From: Pseudofabraea citricarpa
Taxonomy: Eukaryota > Ascomycota > Leotiomycetes > Helotiales > Dermateaceae
Assembly (NCBI GenBank): GCA_029641185.1
Contig: JAPWGK010000004.1
Location: forward strand, 434,001 to 498,000
DNA length: 64,000 nt
Direction of reading: 5' to 3'
Shown here: in pieces, positions 58,522 to 64,000 of the stretch
How the letters are laid out: each line of letters opens with the position of its first letter
How positions within the stretch are numbered: position 1 is the stretch's first letter
Position numbers and translations under genes: made by a program
The notes under the pieces: generated by a model
Database searches by the model: none
What the model was told of the DNA's origin: nothing
Seen by the model: the letters and a program-made list of their open reading frames with translations, nothing else

Positions 58522-61500
58522 TCAGCGGAAGAAGCTCCAGAGACCATCAGCACCAAACCCTCTAGCTCTAGATAATCCTTTGCTTTTCTTGCCGCTGTGT
58601 TGCCCGTGTCGCACTCGAGACACGTTTTCTTTTTCTCCGGTTACCAAATCTGTAACAACAGGTACGGTTGTAGGCTTACTGTGAGTAAGGCTATTGGCAC
58701 TTGAGGTTCGCAAGGGCGGCGTAATGATCCTTTGGCCGTCGTGAGCCCAACCTTTGTTGATCCTAAGTGTAGCCAGTCTTTTTATCGTGCTCGCTGGACT
58801 AACCCTGTCGTCATGATGGTCGATGGACCATTTTTCGGGATGATGAAATTTCTCCTCAACCCATGTCTCTGAGCGCACTCGTCGGCCGTCGAAATCAGAG
58901 TATACAGTAATATTTCGAGTTCCCTCTTCAACAAACGCAGGATCACTCTTGTTGGACATGGGATCGAATGCCGGAGTGTCTTCTTCCGTGGCGCGGTGCA
59001 CACTGGCTAGGCTACCAGATCTCTTCGTGAAGTTACTTGCGATGCTAGCAACACTAAGCTTCCGCATTATGGAACTTGCAGAAGCGCGAACAGGATGCTC
59101 GCTTCGAGCACGCCCACTCATCCCAGGAAAGGGAAGAATGTCACGAGTCCAGACGTCTGAAACAAGGTTTTCTAGTCGTATTCGATCCGCGCGCGAAGGT
59201 GAAAGAACGGGTATTCGATTTGTTGTAAGTAGGGATTGGGATCTATTGATAGAATTCAAACACACGGATTGAGGGACGTCTTTGAACGCATTAGTATTTT
59301 TGATAATTACTTGGCATAATCCTGATGTTGGCCCGACGGTTGTTGCTCTGTGGATCGAGATACGTCGAGCAACAGTGCCTGAATTTTTTATTAGCTCTGA
59401 ACTCAGTAGTACACAACAACAATGTATTGCGCGTGACGGAGTCCACTCACCTGGTTTCCCAAAAACCGTTCCCAGGGGTTTGATCGCTAAAGCAAGCGAA
59501 GTGAATACGCTTTGCTCGCTAGTGTCCAAGGTAACCTTAGAAGCACCATCGCTAAGTCTACTTCGCCACTCAAGCTCCTCCTTCGGCGAGCAAGCGCTCA
59601 TCGTAAGTTCAAATAATTGATGGTCGAATTCGAATACCAGTTTCCAAGAAAATGGTGCAGTATGGCATTGAATTCCTAAGAGCAGAGTCAGCTGAAGGAA
59701 TAAACAATGTGCCATTAGTCTGTAGGGTTCGCCTGCTTACCTCTACCGTTATCAATCTCTTCGAGTCTGATTTGGTTAATGCCAATACAGGCCTGAATTA
59801 CGTATACTTGTTCAGACTTAGCTGAGGAAGCTAGCAATAGAAAATCTCGATACATTAAGCAGATAAGGTATTGGCCATCAACGCCATCCTTTGTCTGCCA
59901 CGAAGCATGGAGGACACCACATAAATGAACGTGTCCAAGTGCACGAACAGTATTCATTGAAACAAAGGCGGGCTGAAAACAGTATATTAGGCTTGAAATT
60001 TTCGTCATTATACGTTATTATGACACTTACCTGATTAGGAAAGACGAGACGGTCTTGTAAGAGCCATGACTTTTCCATAACTCCTTTCATTCGAGGATCC
60101 TCGGTTGCTCTGTTTATTTCCGCAGTCGCTTCACGTAATCGGATGAGCACATTCTCGATTTCGGCGTGAGATTCTGGGCAATCGCAGACTGGTGTCTGTT
60201 TTAGGAGTTCTGCAAACAACAAGGGGTACTTGCAAACTCTTTGGATTGGCTGGCACGATTAGCATAATATCTTTTGATAAATTGCGATTGCTAAAGCCTA
60301 CCTTAACCAACAAATCGCCTACTGTCAGAGCCTTTTTTGATGAATTAATTTGGCTGTTGATGGAAGCTAAAGACGCACCCAAAGCCTCGAGACCTCTCTG
60401 ATATGTGTCCCATTGCGGAAGAGTTCGATGGGTTGAAGCAACATCTCTGATCATCATCTCATACTTAGCACCATACTCCTCGTACACGAAAAATTGATGA
60501 ATCTAGTAGAATGACATAAGTAAAAGCCAACACCGACAAAATATAGAACATTGTGGCGTACCTTCTTGCCGAAGACCCTGGCAACATCAGCTGCAACTTT
60601 TGGCTCAGCAGTCATTCCTGGAACCCTTTGGAGCCATGAAGAGTCGCCGACGCCTTCCATTACTGCATCAAGGCTTCGCCAGCGGAGGTGCCCATGGTTC
60701 TTGGGGATCGCAGGCGACTGTATGGTGCAGGCTTGCGTATACTCAGAGTGTGGTACGACGCGATGGAGATCGCCTAAAATTTCGTCATGCAATTCTATAA
60801 TCTCGTTCAAATTACGATTGATAGAAGCCCGAAGATTCATAGAGAGTGTTGGAATGGATGCCAGCAGCGTGACGTATACCTTTGGGGCATCAGTGATTTC
60901 ATAGGTATAAACCGGACAAGGCTAATCTTACATTCATAAGAAATCTGATGTCAGCGACATAACCTTCTTCCGTACTGATGAGCTCTTCGAGTACTCGCCG
61001 ACGTTGGAGAAGTCGTGCGGTCACAGCATGATCGACGATAACGCCATCCGGAGTGTACGAGCTATCCTCGGAGAGTCGACCGGTATTTGACGCCCGACTA
61101 CTTCGTTCTGCTCTGTTTTGGCGAGTTGACGTGTCGGTTTTCTTTGATCTCGCAGCAACACTGAAGCTTGCGATACTGACACTGGCACTCTTGACAGCGG
61201 TGACAAAACCGAATGATGAGCCTGACGAAGACTTCTTGTGGCCGGAAGCAATATGCCCTTTCGAGTTTTGAAGAGGCTCCCTATCTAGTTCCACACCTGG
61301 GCTGTCACAGCTCACAGTCTTCCTTCTCTGTGTGCCCTTTTTGTGGAGGTTGTTCAGCCATTTGTTGAAAGGAGGTTGTTGCTCATGAATGAAACGAGAC
61401 CCAGTGGAGTCTGTCGGAGCTTCTATCACGAACCTGGCTCCATGATTAAAGTCATCCAGCTCAGAGTCCTCGGCCGTGAAGGACAAGCCCAAGGAGGCTA

Positions 61501-61753
61501 TGTTATCCAAAGTATTCCATGTCTCATCTGCATGGCTGGCTACGGATGTATCACAATCGGTGTCAAGCTCCACACTCTCCAATAAGTTTTCCTCGGAGGG
61601 AGTTAAGGGATCCAAGTGTGTGGTCGGGGGAGGGATTGTAGTGCCCCAGCTGGTCTTTCGAGATATATCGAACGAACTTTGACGAGAACGGGTCGGGGGT
61701 GTCGAGGACTCCAAAGGTGCCATTCTAGGAAATCTTTCATGAGAGTACTCCAT
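58522..61753 (-). CDS. Dbl-homology Rho guanine-nucleotide exchange factor with PH domain
   Basis: Activator of Rho/Cdc42-type GTPases that acts in polarity or septation. Exons are 61753-60932, 60879-60562, 60502-60302, 60249-60031, 59972-59741, 59675-59451 and 59378-58522; phases agree throughout and the product has 957 residues. An N-terminal disordered part of about 245 residues comes first. The DH domain follows at about 250-510, with the opening helix EELISTEEGYVADIRFL and the conserved region PIQRVCKYPLLFAELLK. A PH domain (about 525-645: YLICLMYRDFLLLA, FSWKLVFEF, LEWRSRL) and a serine-rich C-terminal tail complete it. The start at 61753 is the first ATG; 61723 is a possible alternative. 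The last intron (72 bases, frame-neutral and stop-free) could be retained, adding 24 residues. Which GTPase it serves cannot be told. Confidence 0.9.
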
Positions 61754-62370
61754 TTTCCACAACCAAAAGACCAAGAAGTAAATACAAAACTGTTCCAAAG
61801 GACCAAGAAGAGGCTCGTCGCTCGGATAAGACGAGACTGGGTTATAGCATCATACTATGATGAAGGGGAGCAAGAAAAATGGAATGACTTGAAGAAAAAC
61901 AGACACACCAAACGGAAAGCATGCATGACGAGATTATACCCCAAGCCAAGGTAGAGACGCCATAGAGAGAAGGAAACCGAGAGGAAGGAACGTCTGATGG
62001 CACACTACCAACATTCCTCTGAGGCGGTTTTACCTACACAGCGAATTTGACCGTTGCCTACTTGTATACATTCCGACAGATGAACTCTGAGATAAGAGTC
62101 TCAGATGGGGGTCATGGAATTGCGTGTTGCCCACGACAACGAACGAACGAAGTCTGAATCCATCCACGAGATTATTGCCTGTTGTCGTCACTACGGGTGA
62201 TGCGCTTAATCAGCAACCCCGCAGGCCGCCGCCATCCATCCAAACGCGTCTCCTGCAGCCTCAGACCCTCCACACAAGGCTGAGTCCAGATGCAACGATT
62301 CCTGGACTTATCTACCAGCAGACTTCACGGGACTCCGAGTCACTGCACAAAACCCCAATAGCCTCAGACT
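61754..62370. other. Divergent promoter region, RhoGEF and NAS2
   Basis: About 620 bases between genes read outward. No gene is seen. Confidence 0.55.
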
Positions 62371-63251
62371 ATGGGATTGCCCTTAAGAATGGAGAATCTT
62401 CACGCCCCTACAGTCCCCTCAGGACCTACATCTGGAGCTGGTGCTACGAATGGAGTCCAAACCAACGGTTTATCTTTCTCTCAACTGCAGGCCAAGAAAG
62501 ATAATTTAGAAGCCGAAATCAGAGCTCTAAGTAGTGTTCTTGACTCGGTAGGCAAAGCAGTCTCTCTTCTCTATACTTCAGTTGTGCTGACGCAAGAAAG
62601 CATGGCGTTGACATGAATACTAGACTTATCACTCCAGATGGCTTCCCTCGCGCAGACCTGGATGTTGCACAGAGTATTACACACTCAGTATCCGCTAGTA
62701 CTTACTGTGTGCTAATGGGAAATAGTCCGTACAACGAGAGCCCGAATTATCTATCTTCGAAACGACTACAAGTCTCTGATGAACGTCATCGAGAAGCACA
62801 TCCACGAGCACTTTGCGCGACAAGCTGAGGAAAGCAGGGCAGGCGAGGCAGGCTCCAGCAACGAGCTGGATATCTCCGGCACTTCAAGCACACCAGCTCC
62901 GCAGCAACTAGGCCCGCCATTCGCAAAGGTCAATAGTGTTGTTGCAGGTAGCCCATCAGAGTTGGCCGGCTTGAAGGCGGGAGACGAGATTAGGAACTTT
63001 GGATATGTCAACCACTCAAATCACGATGGTTTGAAACGAGTTGGAGAATGTGTTCAAGGCAATGAAGCTGTAAGTGTTGGTCCCCAGTAATTGAGAAAGC
63101 AGTCATCTAATAGCAACGGCAGCGCAACGTTCTAGTCAAAGTCTCTAGGCCTGATGCGTCCCAACGGAGACAAGAGTTACAGCTTACCCTTACGCCGAGG
63201 AAGGATTGGGGTGGCCGGGGACTTCTCGGATGCCACATCTTGCCACTGTAG
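62371..63251 (+). CDS. NAS2: 26S proteasome assembly chaperone Nas2/PSMD9 (p27)
   Basis: Assembly chaperone that binds the ATPase Rpt5 and delays base maturation of the 26S proteasome. Exons are 62371-62547, 62601-62673, 62726-63069 and 63123-63251, all with GT..AG introns of 52-53 bases, giving 240 residues. A low-complexity start is followed by a helical N-terminal domain (QAKKDNLEAEIRALSSVLDS, then GVDMNTRLITPDGFPRADLDVAQ). Splicing then gives IRTTRARIIYLRNDYKSLM, a signature of the family. A PDZ domain covers about residues 145-235 (FAKVNSVVAGSPSELAGLKAGDEI, LTPRKDWGGRGLLGCHI). A second ATG at 62389 is an alternative start. Confidence 0.94.
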
Positions 63252-63965
63252 TTGCAATTCCATATTAGAATTGCATTGCCGTGTTTTCCTTTGCCTCTGG
63301 GGGTGCTTCTAGCGATGGTGTTGCATGGTTGGCGTTATCTTGAATGAAAAAGCTCTAGAATTTTGTATTGATGACTGATCCTCAGACTGTCGTCGATAGA
63401 AAGGCTGGTAGTGAAACCCAAGGTGACAAAATAGTTGTAAAAGACCATTTCCGTGACTGCCTAATAATGTGATCTCATGATCCTGAGCTCCTAGACAAGC
63501 CAGGCTGCGATAGATGGTGGGTGATTGGTAATTAATGATTAACACCCAGTAGATAGACCATTTGAGGAGCTCTAGGTTGGAATGCTTTAAAAGGAGTCAT
63601 GGTGACCGATTGCTCTGCAGTTACAACGTGGTGAACTAATCTGCCTTGTTTCTGCCCTCGACCCCTCGATTCTAGAACCTTACCTGAGCACGTGACAGTT
63701 TAGCGTCATTCCATTTTTTAGCGGTTCTTCGCCCACCGCTTTCTGTGCAGCCATCAAAACATCGGGAGCCTTTCATAACCCACCACGTTCACAACGTCTG
63801 TCAGTAATAATAGGTACGCCATCCCATATATTCTTCTTCCTCCCTCCGCGCCTGTTCTCGACCCTCAATCTTGGATATCAGCTTGGTGCTAACACTTATC
63901 GTGCGTAGCATTGCGACTGTTACTGCTGCACTGTTTACCTGCCATTTCTCATACAAACAACCATC
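63252..63965. other. Intergenic region and leader of the last gene
   Basis: About 710 bases with no gene. A CT-rich stretch at 63820-63870 and a possible leader intron ending at GCGTAG near 63908 suggest a highly expressed gene downstream. Confidence 0.45.
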
Positions 63966-64000
63966 ATGGCTGACGCAGCTACCAACGTCCCCACCTTCAA
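63966..64000 (+). CDS. Start of a gene, probably Ran GTPase (GSP1); 3' part outside window
   Basis: Only about 11 codons are visible (MADAATNVPTF, with the next codon begun AA). Fungal Ran proteins begin with a short variable stretch followed by PTFK and then the P-loop, so this is the likely identity. The visible part is too short to be sure. The promoter-like CT-rich leader fits a housekeeping gene. Confidence 0.4.
   Translation, partial: MADAATNVPTF

Noticed and set aside
1..64000. CRISPR arrays, operons, ribosome binding sites
   Set aside because: The sequence is eukaryotic nuclear DNA; tandem repeats here are microsatellites without unique spacers.

Overview
This window is nuclear DNA of a filamentous ascomycete (Pezizomycotina). 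The protein-coding genes are interrupted mostly by introns of about 50 to 75 bases with GT..AG ends. Several genes are typical of moulds: a Rax2 cortical polarity marker, an FlbC-like C2H2 conidiation regulator, a Frizzled-like GPCR and the membrane nuclease Lcl3. Gene content and protein style would suit a leotiomycete, but that is an inference that the sequence alone does not settle. No rRNA, intact tRNA, CRISPR array or prokaryotic feature was seen.

Left part (1-23 kb): the 3' part of OGG1 (cut by the window edge), LCL3, RAX2, then about 8.5 kb without a convincing gene that leads into an FlbC-like zinc-finger gene. A second gene-free stretch of 3.4 kb, rich in G-runs and microsatellites, separates that gene from a small unrecognised membrane-protein gene at 20.9 kb. 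Inside the first gene-free stretch sits an 884-bp DNA transposon-like element (12061-12944). It has 136-bp terminal inverted repeats, an 8-bp target duplication and a decayed reading frame.

Middle (23-40 kb): SF3B1/HSH155 and a MEX67-like mRNA-export gene lie in tandem on the minus strand. The MEX67-like protein lacks the NTF2-like domain that normally binds Mtr2. Then follow about 10.7 kb of gene desert (29.2-40 kb). Its first half is AT-rich and holds decayed coding sequence with stop codons of the kind made by C-to-T mutation (RIP-like). Its second half is full of microsatellites and has one unexplained 285-codon ORF.

Right part (40-64 kb): a compact housekeeping region. In order it holds a Frizzled-like GPCR, BUB2, an AIM6-family secreted phosphodiesterase-like protein, a Polo kinase (CDC5/PLK1), an OPA3-like mitochondrial protein, an unrecognised protein, RTC3 (SBDS-like domain), a four-helix membrane protein, a Dbl-type RhoGEF, the proteasome chaperone NAS2/PSMD9, and the first codons of a gene that probably encodes Ran/GSP1. 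Several genes bear on mitotic exit and polarity (BUB2, Polo kinase, RhoGEF, RAX2), but there is no sign that the genes are co-regulated as a cluster. Exon borders were set by eye from splice signals, reading-frame continuity and family resemblance.
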